The position numbers were made by a program, and so were the translations under genes. The notes beneath the pieces were generated by a model, which saw nothing but the letters and a program-made list of their open reading frames with translations, did not search any database and was not told the DNA's origin. DNA of 64,000 bases from JAWPMT01 sp965229785. Its GTDB lineage: Bacteria; Bacteroidota; Bacteroidia; Cytophagales; Cyclobacteriaceae. How positions within the stretch are numbered: position 1 is the stretch's first letter; each line of letters begins with the position of its first letter. The DNA is taken from positions 7,874,001 to 7,938,000 of the forward strand of contig CBDDJS010000001.1 of assembly GCA_965229785.1 (NCBI GenBank), given 5' to 3'. Positions 52,025-61,979 of this stretch are shown here, one piece after another.

Positions 52025-53406
52025 GGCCTTTCTTCTTTCTGGACCGAGAAAGAAGGCGAACAAACCACACCACGCTGACTCATCTCAAAGATCATAGGAG
52101 CGATGTATTGATTTTGAGGGGTATCAAAATCAATTGGATTTTCCCGGAAGTACAGTAGCTGCATTTCGGGATACGAAGTGTCCAGACCCTGTGGAATGCC
52201 TGTGATTTGATTACTTGAAAAGTCGAGGTAGGTCAAATGAGTCAGATACAACAAATCTTTTGGAAACTCATACAACGTGTTGTTGTCGATTCTTAGCACT
52301 TTCAAAGAAGTCAGGTCTTTCAGCTCAGGGATAGAGGTCAGGCTGTTAAAGGCGAGGTACAGTTCCCGTAGCTTAGGTAGTTTCCCAATCTGAGCCGGAA
52401 TATCATAAATGTTGTTGTTTGAAAGGTATAAAATCTCCAGGTTTTGCAATAAGGAAATGGCTGTATCCAATACCGTTAGTTGATTGTAATAAAGGTCTAC
52501 AATTTGTAATTTTTTCAGGTTGTAAAAATCGGCGGGAAGGGTGCTCAATTCATTTTTGTAAAATGACAAAACTTTCAAGTCCTGTAAGTTAGAAATTCCA
52601 CCGGGGATATTTTGAAGCTTGTTTTCTGGAAGTTGGAGTTCTCGCAGACTTTTCAGTCCATAAAGAGATTCATCAATGGAAGTGATGTCACAACTACTCA
52701 GTTTCAAGACTTTCAGATTGCGAATGGCTCCGTAGTTCATGGCCCCAATTTTCAGTTGCCTGTTCTTGTCCAGGATCAGGGTTTCCAGTTTGGAGCTCCC
52801 TTGCAGTGATTTAACAGGAATGGCAGCAAATGCATTAGAAGTCAGATCCAGTGCCTTCAGGCTTTTGAGTTTCTTCAAATTCCCGATTTTTTGAAATTCA
52901 TTTTCACTTAAATCAAGATGCTCCAGTGATTTGATCTTGGGTAGCCTGGCTTTCTTATGAGCTACTTGTATCTGACTCCAATCCAGCCTCTTCAGCTGTT
53001 TTAGCTTTTTTGTTTTTCTTGGCAATTTGTGGAAGTCATTAAAGTCCAGCATCAATCGTTCTACACTAGTGGCTTTAAAGACAAAGTCCGGCAACTCACT
53101 TAGCCGGCCATAGCTCAGGTCAATTTCTTTCAGTGTATCCAACTGGGTATTGGATTGATAACCGGCGATACGGTCCTGAGCTTCTTTTTCATATTGGGCG
53201 ATCCGATAACGAGAAATGGAGTCTCTGGCAGCTTCATGGTCGCCATCAAAATAAGCCAGAATCGCTTCAAATTGTTGTCGGTTCTTCCTGGATTTCTCAA
53301 GTTGTTTTTTGGCAAAAGCAGTGCCAGTGGTATCACTTTCTAAGTGCTGCTGAGCATAGGCGGTGCCAAGCAGTGTTACCAGTATTGAGACTAAAATAAA
53401 ACGCAC
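52018..53406 (-). CDS. Exported leucine-rich-repeat protein
   Basis: 462 residues, GTG start at 53406. A short signal peptide (ILVSILVTLLGTAYAQ) and a charged helical region (to about residue 75) precede some 14 leucine-rich repeats of about 23 residues (core L-x-x-L-x-x-L-x-L-x-x-N-x-L-x-x-I/L-P) filling about 85-435. The repeats are of the bacterial/plant-like class seen in adhesins and surface receptors. Its exact ligand is not predictable. Minus strand, single gene, convergent with the CoA-binding gene and preceded by a promoter element. Confidence 0.85.
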   Translation of the reverse strand: MRFILVSILVTLLGTAYAQQHLESDTTGTAFAKKQLEKSRKNRQQFEAILAYFDGDHEAARDSISRYRIAQYEKEAQDRIAGYQSNTQLDTLKEIDLSYGRLSELPDFVFKATSVERLMLDFNDFHKLPRKTKKLKQLKRLDWSQIQVAHKKARLPKIKSLEHLDLSENEFQKIGNLKKLKSLKALDLTSNAFAAIPVKSLQGSSKLETLILDKNRQLKIGAMNYGAIRNLKVLKLSSCDITSIDESLYGLKSLRELQLPENKLQNIPGGISNLQDLKVLSFYKNELSTLPADFYNLKKLQIVDLYYNQLTVLDTAISLLQNLEILYLSNNNIYDIPAQIGKLPKLRELYLAFNSLTSIPELKDLTSLKVLRIDNNTLYEFPKDLLYLTHLTYLDFSSNQITGIPQGLDTSYPEMQLLYFRENPIDFDTPQNQYIAPMIFEMSQRGVVCSPSFSVQKEERPQ

Positions 53407-53434
53407 TGAGCTGAAAAAATGATAATCAGAAAAT

Positions 53435-53468
53435 CAAATTTAATGCTAAATGTTCCAAAGACCTCAAA
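53435..53468 (-). promoter_or_regulatory. Promoter of the leucine-rich-repeat gene (TTTG / TAAATTTG)
   Basis: Minus-strand -7 TAAATTTG (53435-53442), 29 bases before the GTG, and a TTTG at 53465-53468 separated from it by 22 bases, slightly long for the Bacteroidota consensus. Confidence 0.4.
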
Positions 53469-53582
53469 TCCGTGCTTTTTAGTATTCTCACCGATTAAGG
53501 TTAAATATCTCCGAATTGAAAAGAATTGAATGTGCTTTAGGGATTCCACTTTAGATTTAGACCTAAATCAAAAACCTAGTTT

Positions 53583-55274
53583 ATGAAAGTTTGGACAATC
53601 TCTCTTTTATTTCTCGTACTGATCCTCAGTTGCGGTGAAAGAGAAAAAGCGGATTTGGTACTCCTAAATGGCAAGATTTATACGGTGAATGCCTCAAATT
53701 CGATAGTAGAAGCGGTTGCTGTTAAAGATGGGAAGGTTTTGAAAGTAGGGACGACAGAAGAGATCAGTGGTTTGATTGGCGAATCGACGGAACAGATAGA
53801 CCTTGAGGGGCAGGCGACTTATCCGGGATTGATTGAGGGACATGCTCACATCATGGGAGTAGGGCAAAACCTGATCAATGTTGATTTGAGAGAAACAAAA
53901 AGCTATCAGGAACTAGTGGATGCTGTCGCGGAAAGAGCTAAAGATACTCCCGAAGGAGAATGGATCATTGGCCGTGGATGGCATCAGGACAAATGGACAA
54001 AAGGTCCTGAAAATACGATAAAGGGATTTCCTACACATGATCTATTAAGTGAGGCGGTTCCGGACCATCCTGTTTGGCTGAAACATGCCAGTGGACATGC
54101 TGGTTTGGCAAACGCCAGGGCGATGGAGGAAGCAGGTATCGATAAGGATAGTCCGCATCCGGATGGCGGTGAGATTTTTAAAGGATTGGGTGGTCAGCCT
54201 ACGGGAATATTCAATGAAACAGCGCAAGGTAGCATCACGGCGGTGATTCCTCCCGAATCTAAAGAACGACGGGAAAGGGTACTAAAGTTGGCATTAGAAT
54301 CATGCGCTGCTCATGGTATTACGGGCTTTCATCAGGCGGGTTCGCCAGGTCAGGACATAGAATTGTTTAAAGAGTTCAAAGAAAAAGGTGATCTGACTTT
54401 ACGTATGCATGTGATGCTTAGTGGAAGAGACGAGGCTTTGTTGGAGGACTATTTTGCCAGAGGCCCCGTGATTGACACGGTAGACCAATTGCTGAACATT
54501 CGGTCGGTTAAGCTTTACTCAGATGGAGCGCTGGGTTCCAGAGGTGCCTGGTTATTGGAAGAGTATTCTGATGCTCCTGGTAAATTTGGCCATAATGTCA
54601 CACCAATGGAAGTGATTGAAGATGTGACGATGCGCGCGGCTGCCGCAGGTTTCCAGGTTTGTACCCATGCCATTGGTGACCGTGGTAATCGCGAAGTACT
54701 GGACATATATGAAAAAGCGATTGAGCGCTATCCTGAGCAAACCACGGATCATCGTTTCAGAATTGAACATGCTCAACATATCAATGGAGACGACATTCCG
54801 AGATTTGCTTCGCTTGGCGTTGTACCTGCTATGCAAGCCATTCATATGTCCTCTGATCGTCCATGGGCCATTGGTCGCCTGGGAAGAGTGCGTATTCTGG
54901 AAGGCGCCTATGTTTGGAGAAAACTCCTGGATCTCGATGTTAAAATCGTGAACGGTACAGATGCGCCAGTTGAACCCATTACGCCTTTTGCTTCACTCTA
55001 TGCATCGATCACCAGAAAGACACTTCAAGGAACCCCAGCAGGTGGCTATGAGCCGGACCAGCGAATGACCAGAGAACAAGCCTTAAGGTCGTACACTATC
55101 GATGCGGCATACGGAGCTTTTCAGGAAAACGTGGTAGGTTCTATTGAGGTAGGTAAATTTGCGGACTTTACTGTTTTGGATCGTGATGTCATGACGGTTG
55201 ATGAGGCTGATATATTAAAGACCAAAGCAATGATGACCATCATTGGTGGTAAAGTCGTATATAAAGGAATATAA
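53583..55274 (+). CDS. YtcJ-like metal-dependent amidohydrolase (exported lipoprotein)
   Basis: 563 residues. Lipobox LSC near residue 18. The metal-dependent hydrolase fold is shown by EGHAHIMG (HxH) near residue 87, VKLYSDGALGSRGAW near 310 and FQVCTHAIGDRGNRE near 358, with FRIEHAQH near 390. DADFT-type TVLDRDVMTVD at the end closes the beta-sandwich subdomain. The fold is shared by N-substituted formamide deformylase (NfdA) and YtcJ. It acts in the periplasm on an N-acyl or cyclic amide substrate that cannot be named here. It starts at a plain ATG and is followed 12 bases later by murB. Confidence 0.9.
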   Translation: MKVWTISLLFLVLILSCGEREKADLVLLNGKIYTVNASNSIVEAVAVKDGKVLKVGTTEEISGLIGESTEQIDLEGQATYPGLIEGHAHIMGVGQNLINVDLRETKSYQELVDAVAERAKDTPEGEWIIGRGWHQDKWTKGPENTIKGFPTHDLLSEAVPDHPVWLKHASGHAGLANARAMEEAGIDKDSPHPDGGEIFKGLGGQPTGIFNETAQGSITAVIPPESKERRERVLKLALESCAAHGITGFHQAGSPGQDIELFKEFKEKGDLTLRMHVMLSGRDEALLEDYFARGPVIDTVDQLLNIRSVKLYSDGALGSRGAWLLEEYSDAPGKFGHNVTPMEVIEDVTMRAAAAGFQVCTHAIGDRGNREVLDIYEKAIERYPEQTTDHRFRIEHAQHINGDDIPRFASLGVVPAMQAIHMSSDRPWAIGRLGRVRILEGAYVWRKLLDLDVKIVNGTDAPVEPITPFASLYASITRKTLQGTPAGGYEPDQRMTREQALRSYTIDAAYGAFQENVVGSIEVGKFADFTVLDRDVMTVDEADILKTKAMMTIIGGKVVYKGI

Positions 55275-55286
55275 AGAAAATTCGAA

Positions 55287-56303
55287 TTGCTCTTACACCA
55301 CAATATTTCATTACAACCCTACAATACTTTTGGTCTGGATGTAAATGGCCAGTATGTTGCCATTATCACGCACCTGGATGATATTGAAGAGGTTTATGCC
55401 AATCATCGTCTTCGTCCCATGCCAAAGCTTGTGTTGGGGGGAGGGTCCAACGTCTTATTTACCGGAAATCAAAGAAAAGTATTTCTGAAGATGGAAATAG
55501 ACGGGATCGATGTGATCGAGGAGGGCAGGGATGAAGTCATTGTCGAAGTAGGAGCGGGTGTAGTATGGCACCAATTTGTACTTTGGTGCCTCGAAAACGA
55601 TCTTGGTGGCGTAGAGAATCTATCCTTGATCCCGGGGACAGTGGGCGCTGCTCCCATTCAGAACATTGGAGCATATGGTGTGGAACTGAAGGAAATATTC
55701 CATTCATTGGATGCCGTAGATGGGAAGACCGGAGATACCAGAACCTTTTTAGCTGAAGAATGCGAGTTTGGTTACCGGCACAGTGTCTTCAAAGGCAAGT
55801 TCAAAGGCAAGTACATCATTACTCGTGTGCGGATGCGGCTGTCTAAAAACCACAAATTCAATGTGAATTATGGTAACCTAAAGTCCACATTGGACCAAAT
55901 GGGTGTGGAGCAACTTTCGGTCCGGGCCATCAGCGAGGCTGTCATACATATTCGTCAGACTAAATTGCCTGACCCTCTGGATATTGGAAACGCGGGTAGC
56001 TTTTTTAAGAATCCTATGGTCGAGCGACCCTTACTTGAGGCACTTCAGGAGATTTACCCTGACCTTCCCTTTTTCGAAGTTGATGATAGCTGGAGTAAGA
56101 TCCCTGCTGCGTGGTTGATTGAGAAGTGTGGCTGGAAAGGAAAGCGACGTGGAGATATAGGTGTTCATGAACAACAACCACTGGTATTGGTCAACTATGG
56201 TGGCGGATCTGGAAAAGAAATCGTTAAGCTTTCAAAAGACATCCAGCGGTCTGTTTCCAGCACTTTCGGAATAGACCTTACGCCTGAGGTAAATATTATC
56301 TAA
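55287..56303 (+). CDS. murB: UDP-N-acetylmuramate dehydrogenase (UDP-N-acetylenolpyruvoylglucosamine reductase)
   Basis: 338 residues, TTG start at 55287, 12 bases after the amidohydrolase stop. ISLQPYNTFGLDV is the typical MurB opening; LGGGSNVLF and GTVGAAPIQNIGAYG bind FAD; AGSFFKNP (near residue 230) carries the catalytic serine; the glutamate that closes the active site is in the final domain. It reduces the enolpyruvyl group to lactyl in peptidoglycan precursor synthesis in the cytoplasm. It is the type I form of about E. coli length. In most bacteria murB is not linked to an amidohydrolase. Confidence 0.95.
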   Translation: MLLHHNISLQPYNTFGLDVNGQYVAIITHLDDIEEVYANHRLRPMPKLVLGGGSNVLFTGNQRKVFLKMEIDGIDVIEEGRDEVIVEVGAGVVWHQFVLWCLENDLGGVENLSLIPGTVGAAPIQNIGAYGVELKEIFHSLDAVDGKTGDTRTFLAEECEFGYRHSVFKGKFKGKYIITRVRMRLSKNHKFNVNYGNLKSTLDQMGVEQLSVRAISEAVIHIRQTKLPDPLDIGNAGSFFKNPMVERPLLEALQEIYPDLPFFEVDDSWSKIPAAWLIEKCGWKGKRRGDIGVHEQQPLVLVNYGGGSGKEIVKLSKDIQRSVSSTFGIDLTPEVNII

Positions 56304-56350
56304 GCGAACGGATTGCACATCTGGAACTTTCGATACCAGGTGTAAGATCA

Positions 56351-56722
56351 TCAATTGAGATATTCATCAATTGCTTCCTGAATTTCTTCGAGGCTAAAAG
56401 GCTTCTTGAAGCTTTTGTCAATGACATGTTGTGCGAGTGCATTTTCGATTTCTTCGTTAAAATCAAAGCCGGATAGAATGAAAAACACCTTGGAATGATT
56501 TCTGTTTCTGGCTTCCTCGACAAAAGCAACACCTGACATGTCCGGCATTTTCATGTCACTGATCACCAGGGCTATTTCTGGAGATGTATCAAGGAAATCA
56601 AGCCCCTCTTTCGCCGATTCTGCCGTAATTACTGCATATTTTTTTCTGAATGCAGCTTCAAACAGGAGCAAATTATTTGGCTCATCATCTACGTACAATA
56701 CGGTCCGTTTTAGGTCTGTCAT
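56351..56722 (-). CDS. Single-domain response regulator (CheY-like receiver)
   Basis: 123 residues with no output domain: acidic pocket VDDE near 11-14, phosphoacceptor aspartate near residue 55 in ISDMKMPDMSG, conserved threonine/serine near 83 (LSG) and lysine near 105 (KKPFSL). Upstream, the kinase stop is one base before its ATG, so the two are coupled. It probably acts by protein-protein contact, for example as a phosphate sink or motility switch. Minus-strand gene after the kinase, converging on murB 47 bases away. Confidence 0.92.
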   Translation of the reverse strand: MTDLKRTVLYVDDEPNNLLLFEAAFRKKYAVITAESAKEGLDFLDTSPEIALVISDMKMPDMSGVAFVEEARNRNHSKVFFILSGFDFNEEIENALAQHVIDKSFKKPFSLEEIQEAIDEYLN

Positions 56723-56723
56723 G

Positions 56724-58529
56724 TTAGATAAGCTTTTTCAACGGAAATGAAAGCGTGAATGTAGTGCCTTCTCCTTCCGTTGAAGATACGTTGATTTCTC
56801 CATGGTGTTCTTCTATTACACCATAGGTAATAAATAGTCCAAGTCCGGTGCCTTCTCCGGCTGCTTTGGTTGTGTAAAACGGGTCACTGATCTTTTTCAG
56901 ATTGGCTTCAGAAATGCCACAGCCATTATCAGATATACTTATGTTGATCCAATCTTCCCCATATTCGGTCAAAATGGTAATTTCTCCTTGTTCCTGAATG
57001 GCCTGAGAAGCGTTGAAAAGGATGTTGAGAAAGACCTGGTGCAATTTGGCCTCACTTCCGGTAATGGTTAAATCCTCCCGGGCAAACTTTTTGATGATCT
57101 GGGCCTTGTTTTTCGTCTCGCTTCGCAAAATGGTAAGACAATTTTCCAAGATGGCGTGCAAATCACATACTTCATTCAGGTCCGTAGCTTTCCTGCTAAA
57201 GTGACTCAGGCTTTTTACAATTTTAGTAGCCCGGTCTACACCATCGTAGATCACTTCAAAAAAAGGAGCGAGATCTTTCACGGTAGTTTCAGGATCATCC
57301 TTCAGTTGAGATTCGATGGTTTTCACTCCGTTGAAGATGAAATTGAGCGGATTATTGATTTCATGACCTACTCCTGCCGCAAGAACTCCCAGAGAAGACA
57401 TTTTATCAGCTTGTAATAGTTGCCCCTGGGTTTCTCGCAATTCCTTAAAAGCCTGCTCCAGTTGTAAATTTCCTTCGTGCAAAGCCTTGTTTTTGCCTTC
57501 AAGTTCCTGTGTTCGTTCCTGAACCAGAGATTCCAGATCCGTATTGTATTTTTCGAGTTGTTTCTGAACCCTGCGCAATTCGCTAATGTCTTCTGCGAAG
57601 AGAGAGAAACCAATGATTCTTTTTTTCCTATAAACAGGATTATAGCTCAGCATAAAATACTTCAACTCATTCCCTACAGGATATTCAATCGTTTCTTTGA
57701 ACTTCTCACCTTTAAGCGCCCGATCCATGTACTTTCTAAATACCTCGGCCTGTGGTTGCTTGATGTGGTTTAACAGGTCTATCCCTTCATATAAAACCAC
57801 ACCTTCCATGGTCAGTGCATAATCTGCGAATGCTTTATTAAAAGCGATGACGTGTTTACTGGCGTCAAACAGCCCGATAATATCATTAGTGCTTTCAGTA
57901 ATGGCACTCAGGTTGGCTTCTCTCGTTTTCAGTTCTTCATTTTTGTCATTGATGCTTTCAATGAACTTTGACGTATTAAGGTCGAAATTGGTCAGGGTAA
58001 AAACAATTACGGCAGATACAATTACCAGGATCAGTCCTTTTTCTACCCAATCACTGAATTCCAGATGAGGCGCAATGCCATCACTAAAGGTCAGAACATC
58101 GCTGGTGAATAATCCGCCAATGGCCATGTAAATGAAAAGCGTCAGGAATGAAAAGATGGCTGTAGTGGTCTTATCAAAAGCCAGGATCAGGAAGAAGGGG
58201 ATCATCGGAAGAAGCAAGTAATTATCTCCCAACAAACCTGACTTGTATGTGTCGGCCATCGTAAGGATGAAAATCACCCCGATCAGTGCACCTGCTTTCC
58301 AGCGAATCCGCAGGTGTTTTCGTCTGATGGCTACGATTGCGAGGATACCAAAACCAATGAAATCGATCAGTTGATACTGAATGTCCCGCTTATCTCCATC
58401 TAATTGTGTAATGAGTATGATCGCCAAACCCAAAAGGGTGCCAATGACTAATGAGGAATCAATGATTTGAGCCCTGTAATGCCTGATATTTCCCTGTTCC
58501 GAAGAACGTTTATAAGTAGTCACGGCCAT
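56724..58529 (-). CDS. Membrane sensor histidine kinase with PAS domain
   Basis: 601 residues. Five or six hydrophobic segments in residues 20-190 form a membrane sensor without a large periplasmic part. A coiled coil, PAS domain (about 205-320) and second coiled coil (about 325-375) lead to the phosphoacceptor histidine in AAGVGHEINNPLNF (near 385) and an ATPase domain ending GTGLGLFITYGVI. H-E-I-N-N-P is the HK4-type H box. The receiver gene directly downstream is the likely partner. The ligand is unknown; respiratory or membrane-state sensing would fit the topology. Confidence 0.9.
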   Translation of the reverse strand: MAVTTYKRSSEQGNIRHYRAQIIDSSLVIGTLLGLAIILITQLDGDKRDIQYQLIDFIGFGILAIVAIRRKHLRIRWKAGALIGVIFILTMADTYKSGLLGDNYLLLPMIPFFLILAFDKTTTAIFSFLTLFIYMAIGGLFTSDVLTFSDGIAPHLEFSDWVEKGLILVIVSAVIVFTLTNFDLNTSKFIESINDKNEELKTREANLSAITESTNDIIGLFDASKHVIAFNKAFADYALTMEGVVLYEGIDLLNHIKQPQAEVFRKYMDRALKGEKFKETIEYPVGNELKYFMLSYNPVYRKKRIIGFSLFAEDISELRRVQKQLEKYNTDLESLVQERTQELEGKNKALHEGNLQLEQAFKELRETQGQLLQADKMSSLGVLAAGVGHEINNPLNFIFNGVKTIESQLKDDPETTVKDLAPFFEVIYDGVDRATKIVKSLSHFSRKATDLNEVCDLHAILENCLTILRSETKNKAQIIKKFAREDLTITGSEAKLHQVFLNILFNASQAIQEQGEITILTEYGEDWINISISDNGCGISEANLKKISDPFYTTKAAGEGTGLGLFITYGVIEEHHGEINVSSTEGEGTTFTLSFPLKKLI

Positions 58530-58817
58530 GAGTCCGCATGAGATCTAGATAGTCTGTACGCTAAAATATGGAAATGATACGGGTGTAGAAAATCTTAAAC
58601 GTTTAGCTTTTCATTTTTGAGAGAAAAGATTTCAATTACAATGACGTATTGGGCTTCATTTTAGGATACCATTGAAGGGGTGGCATGACCTCTCATCACA
58701 TTTATTCGCGCCGAACGCTGGTTTTTTGTGGTTTGGGCATCTAGTAGAACAGCTGAACTGAACTTAAAATGGGTCAGCGGGTTTAAAACTGTGAATCGAA
58801 AATCCAACTCAAGCAAC

Positions 58818-61325
58818 ATGCGCAATTTGAAAACTGCAGGGACTGCCAAGGTCATGCTGCTCATTTTTTTGACTTCTTTGTCATTGATCTCAATGGCACA
58901 ACGTCCGGGAGGAAGGCCCGGAGGAGGTCGAGGTGATTTTTTTAATTTCTCGGGTCAGCTGATAGATGAAAGCACGACAGAACCCCTTGAATTTGCTACA
59001 GTCAGTGTTTTTAATCCGGCAGATTCTTCTTTGGTGAAAGGAACGGTTACTGATGCCGAAGGAAAGTTTAAGATGTTTATCCGACCAGGGATATACTATG
59101 CTGAATTGCAATTCATTACGCATCAGAAAAGAACCATTGAAGATATCGAAATACAACGCGGTGCGCCCGTAGCTCTGGGTAAGATTGAAATGAAACAACA
59201 ACAACTGGAGCTTGAGGAACTAGTCGTTACCGGTGAGCGTACCCAAATGGAGCTTACCCTGGATAAAAAAGTATACAACATTGGAAAGGACCTTAGTAAC
59301 CTGGGCGGAAGTGCCTCGGATTTATTGGGGAATCTACCTTCAGTAGAAGTAGACGTAGAAGGCAACATTTCTCTAAGAGGGAGTGAAAATGTCCAGATCC
59401 TTATTGATGGTAAGCCTTCCGGGTTGATTGGATTGTCGGGAACAGGTGGATTACAGCAGTTACAAGGCAACCTCATTGAAAGGGTAGAAATCATTACCAA
59501 TCCATCTGCCAGATACGATGCAGAAGGAGGCGCGGGGATCATTAACATTATCCTCAAAAAAGACAAGGCAAAAGGATTCAACGGAAGCTTTCAGGTGCAA
59601 GCTGGGTATCCTGCTCAGAATGGTGCCAGTGTCAATGTGAATTATCGGACCGGATGGATCAATTGGTTCATAAATTATGGTGTGACCCGTAGAAAATCTC
59701 CGGGTCAGGGTTTTACGAACAATGCATTTTTTCGGCCGGATACAACCTATTTTATTAATCAGATCAATGATCGGAATCGGAATGGGTTATCACAAAATGT
59801 GAGGTTTGGATCGGATATCTATTTTAATGAAAAGAACGTCCTCACCCTGTCTGCATCCTATCGCAATTCAGACAATGAAAACATTACGAAGACCAATTAC
59901 GATTTTCTGGACCAGAACCGCATTTCATTTTCCGATCGCTTCCGACAAGATAATGAGCAAGAAGATGATATTAACTGGCAATACGAAGTGTTGTTCAATC
60001 GTGATTTCAAGCGAAAAGGACACAAACTTACGTTCAACCTGCAATATCAGGACAGCAATGAAGTAGAGGTCTCCCAATTTGATGATCAGACAAACTTCTC
60101 GGATGGAACTGTTTTTGATTTTAATCAGCGCGCAGAAAACGATAATGGAGAGGAGCGTACATTGATGCAAATAGATTACGTTCAGCCATTTAGCAAGGCT
60201 GCTAAATTTGAAGCCGGTGTTCGATACAATTTTAGGAATATCTTCAATGATTACATTGTGGAATCCGATACGGCTGGTACCGGAACTTATGAGGAAGTGA
60301 CCAACCTTACCAATGATTTCAATTTCGATGAACGAATCCTTGCCTCATACCTGATCTTGAGTAATAAGCTGGAAAAAGTATCCTGGCAACTTGGCGCCCG
60401 TTTAGAGCACACGGATTTAGAAACGTTGCTTGAGCAGACAGGTGAGTCCAATAATCAAGATTATCTGAGTTTTTTCCCTAGTGCGAATGTGACTTATAAA
60501 TATTCTGATATTTCCTCACTGCAGTTAAGTTACAGCCGAAGGGTAAGTCGCCCAAGATTCAGGAGCCTTAATCCATTCGTGACTTTTAGTAATCCGCTCA
60601 GCATCTTCACCGGTAATCCGAATCTACAACCGCAGTTTACAGATTCCTATGAGTTGGGCATCTTACAAAACAGAACGGAATCCACTATTTATCTGGGGGT
60701 GTATCATCGTCATACCGAAGATGTGGTGTCAAGAATTCAAATTGCTGGAGAAGAGGAAGGTCAAACCATTCGACGGCCGGAGAACCTTGCGGTGCGAAAT
60801 GATATTGGTTTAGAGCTTAATTTGACCCAGGAACTCGGGAGAAAATTCCGAATGACGGGAAATGTTAATTTCTTTAATTCCAATACAGATGGCTTTAACC
60901 CCGAAACAGGAGAAGATATCTCTGCAGAAGCGACAACTTTCACCTCACGTATAATGGGATTCTATCGAAATGATAAGGTATTCAATGCGCAAATGACCTG
61001 GTCCTATCGAGCACCTAGAAATACACCTCAGGGCACAAGAAAAGCCATTTCCAGCATTGATCTTGGACTTTCACGGGACGTATTGAAAAAGAATGGAACG
61101 GTGGCATTGAGTGTAAGAGATCTGCTTAACACGCGTAAGTTCCGAGGTGAAACCATTACGGAGTTTTTCACTACCGATTCGGAATTCCAGTGGAGAAGAG
61201 GACCTACCGTTACCGCTTCCTTTACCTATCGACTTAATCAGAAGAAGCAACGAGGCCGAAGAGGCGGTCGCGGCAGAGATGGCGGGGAAGATTTCGGTGG
61301 CGGAGAAGAGGGCTTTAGCGATTGA
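58818..61325 (+). CDS. TonB-dependent receptor-like outer membrane protein (OMP_b-brl_3 family)
   Basis: 835 residues from the ATG at 58818, chosen because it gives a signal peptide (VMLLIFLTSLSLISMAQ); a GTG at 58728 would add an unlikely 30-residue extension. After it comes a Gly/Arg segment (RPGGRPGGGRGDFF), a carboxypeptidase-regulatory-like domain (about 40-125), a plug (ASDLLGNLPSVEVDVEGNIS region near 180) and a barrel of the OMP_b-brl_3 type to about residue 800. The tail is again Gly/Arg/Asp-rich (RGRRGGRGRDGGED). It is not paired with SusD. Role: uptake or assembly of an unknown substrate. Confidence 0.88.
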   Translation: MRNLKTAGTAKVMLLIFLTSLSLISMAQRPGGRPGGGRGDFFNFSGQLIDESTTEPLEFATVSVFNPADSSLVKGTVTDAEGKFKMFIRPGIYYAELQFITHQKRTIEDIEIQRGAPVALGKIEMKQQQLELEELVVTGERTQMELTLDKKVYNIGKDLSNLGGSASDLLGNLPSVEVDVEGNISLRGSENVQILIDGKPSGLIGLSGTGGLQQLQGNLIERVEIITNPSARYDAEGGAGIINIILKKDKAKGFNGSFQVQAGYPAQNGASVNVNYRTGWINWFINYGVTRRKSPGQGFTNNAFFRPDTTYFINQINDRNRNGLSQNVRFGSDIYFNEKNVLTLSASYRNSDNENITKTNYDFLDQNRISFSDRFRQDNEQEDDINWQYEVLFNRDFKRKGHKLTFNLQYQDSNEVEVSQFDDQTNFSDGTVFDFNQRAENDNGEERTLMQIDYVQPFSKAAKFEAGVRYNFRNIFNDYIVESDTAGTGTYEEVTNLTNDFNFDERILASYLILSNKLEKVSWQLGARLEHTDLETLLEQTGESNNQDYLSFFPSANVTYKYSDISSLQLSYSRRVSRPRFRSLNPFVTFSNPLSIFTGNPNLQPQFTDSYELGILQNRTESTIYLGVYHRHTEDVVSRIQIAGEEEGQTIRRPENLAVRNDIGLELNLTQELGRKFRMTGNVNFFNSNTDGFNPETGEDISAEATTFTSRIMGFYRNDKVFNAQMTWSYRAPRNTPQGTRKAISSIDLGLSRDVLKKNGTVALSVRDLLNTRKFRGETITEFFTTDSEFQWRRGPTVTASFTYRLNQKKQRGRRGGRGRDGGEDFGGGEEGFSD

Positions 61326-61360
61326 TGTAGCTGGCCTGATCTGAAGAAAGAGCATAATTA

Positions 61361-61390
61361 CCTCAGAGTCTTCAAAGAATGGCTCTGAGG
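61361..61390 (+). terminator. Inverted repeat after the outer membrane receptor gene
   Basis: CCTCAGAG (61361-61368) and CTCTGAGG (61383-61390) pair perfectly over eight bases with a 14-base loop, 36 bases after the stop at 61325. No real T tract follows, so it is only a candidate terminator or RNA-end hairpin. Confidence 0.4.
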
Positions 61391-61466
61391 ATCACTTATA
61401 TTTATCGAATCTTTCAACTTCAGTTTATCGCCTGCCTGCCGGCAAGAAAGTTAGATAGCCAACAAA

Positions 61467-61949
61467 CTAAATCAGCACATTCTCGTGAGGAATTTCTCCC
61501 TGATACTGGACAGTTTCCACGCCAAATTTTCGGAGGAAGTCTACACCTTCGTCAGAAGCAATACCCTTGTATTGCGCATAGGATTTTAAGTAGATCACTT
61601 TCTTAATTCCTGAAGTGAAAATGATCCGTGCGCAAGCCAGGCAGGGTGATAGCGTCACATAAAGGGTAGATCCTTCAACAGAGGACTGGTTTTTCACCGC
61701 GTAAAGAATGGCATTTTGTTCCGCGTGGATGGCCAAGGAACAACCCCCTTTTGAGTCTCTTGGGCATCCTTTCTCCGGCCATTCCTCATCACAATTATGT
61801 GTTCCTGCCGGAGGGCCATTATAGCCGATGGAGATGATACGTGTCTCTTTGGTGAGAACGGCACCTACATGTCTTTTGATGCAATGTGATCTGGAGGCCA
61901 GGTTCACAGCCAATTGCATGAAAATATCATCAAATTCAGGACGATCCAT
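61467..61949 (-). CDS. dCMP deaminase (ComE/deoxycytidylate deaminase family)
   Basis: 160 residues from the ATG at 61949; a TTG at 61955 is possible. The zinc site is visible: H-A-E at 75-77 (IHAEQNAIL, catalytic glutamate) and the C-x-x-C pair (PCLACAR) about 26 residues later. An insertion with CDEEWPEKGCPRDSKGGC contains three cysteines that could bind a second zinc, as in bacteriophage and ComEB-type dCMP deaminases. It converts dCMP to dUMP, feeding thymidylate synthesis. Standing alone on the minus strand. Confidence 0.92.
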   Translation of the reverse strand: MDRPEFDDIFMQLAVNLASRSHCIKRHVGAVLTKETRIISIGYNGPPAGTHNCDEEWPEKGCPRDSKGGCSLAIHAEQNAILYAVKNQSSVEGSTLYVTLSPCLACARIIFTSGIKKVIYLKSYAQYKGIASDEGVDFLRKFGVETVQYQGEIPHENVLI

Positions 61950-61979
61950 ATCCAATAAGAACGAGTAAAAATGAGCGCG

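Noticed and set aside
61437..61452. GCCTGCCTGCCGGCAA as a dispersed repeat
   Set aside because: Only one partial copy is seen in the window, too little to call a repeat family.
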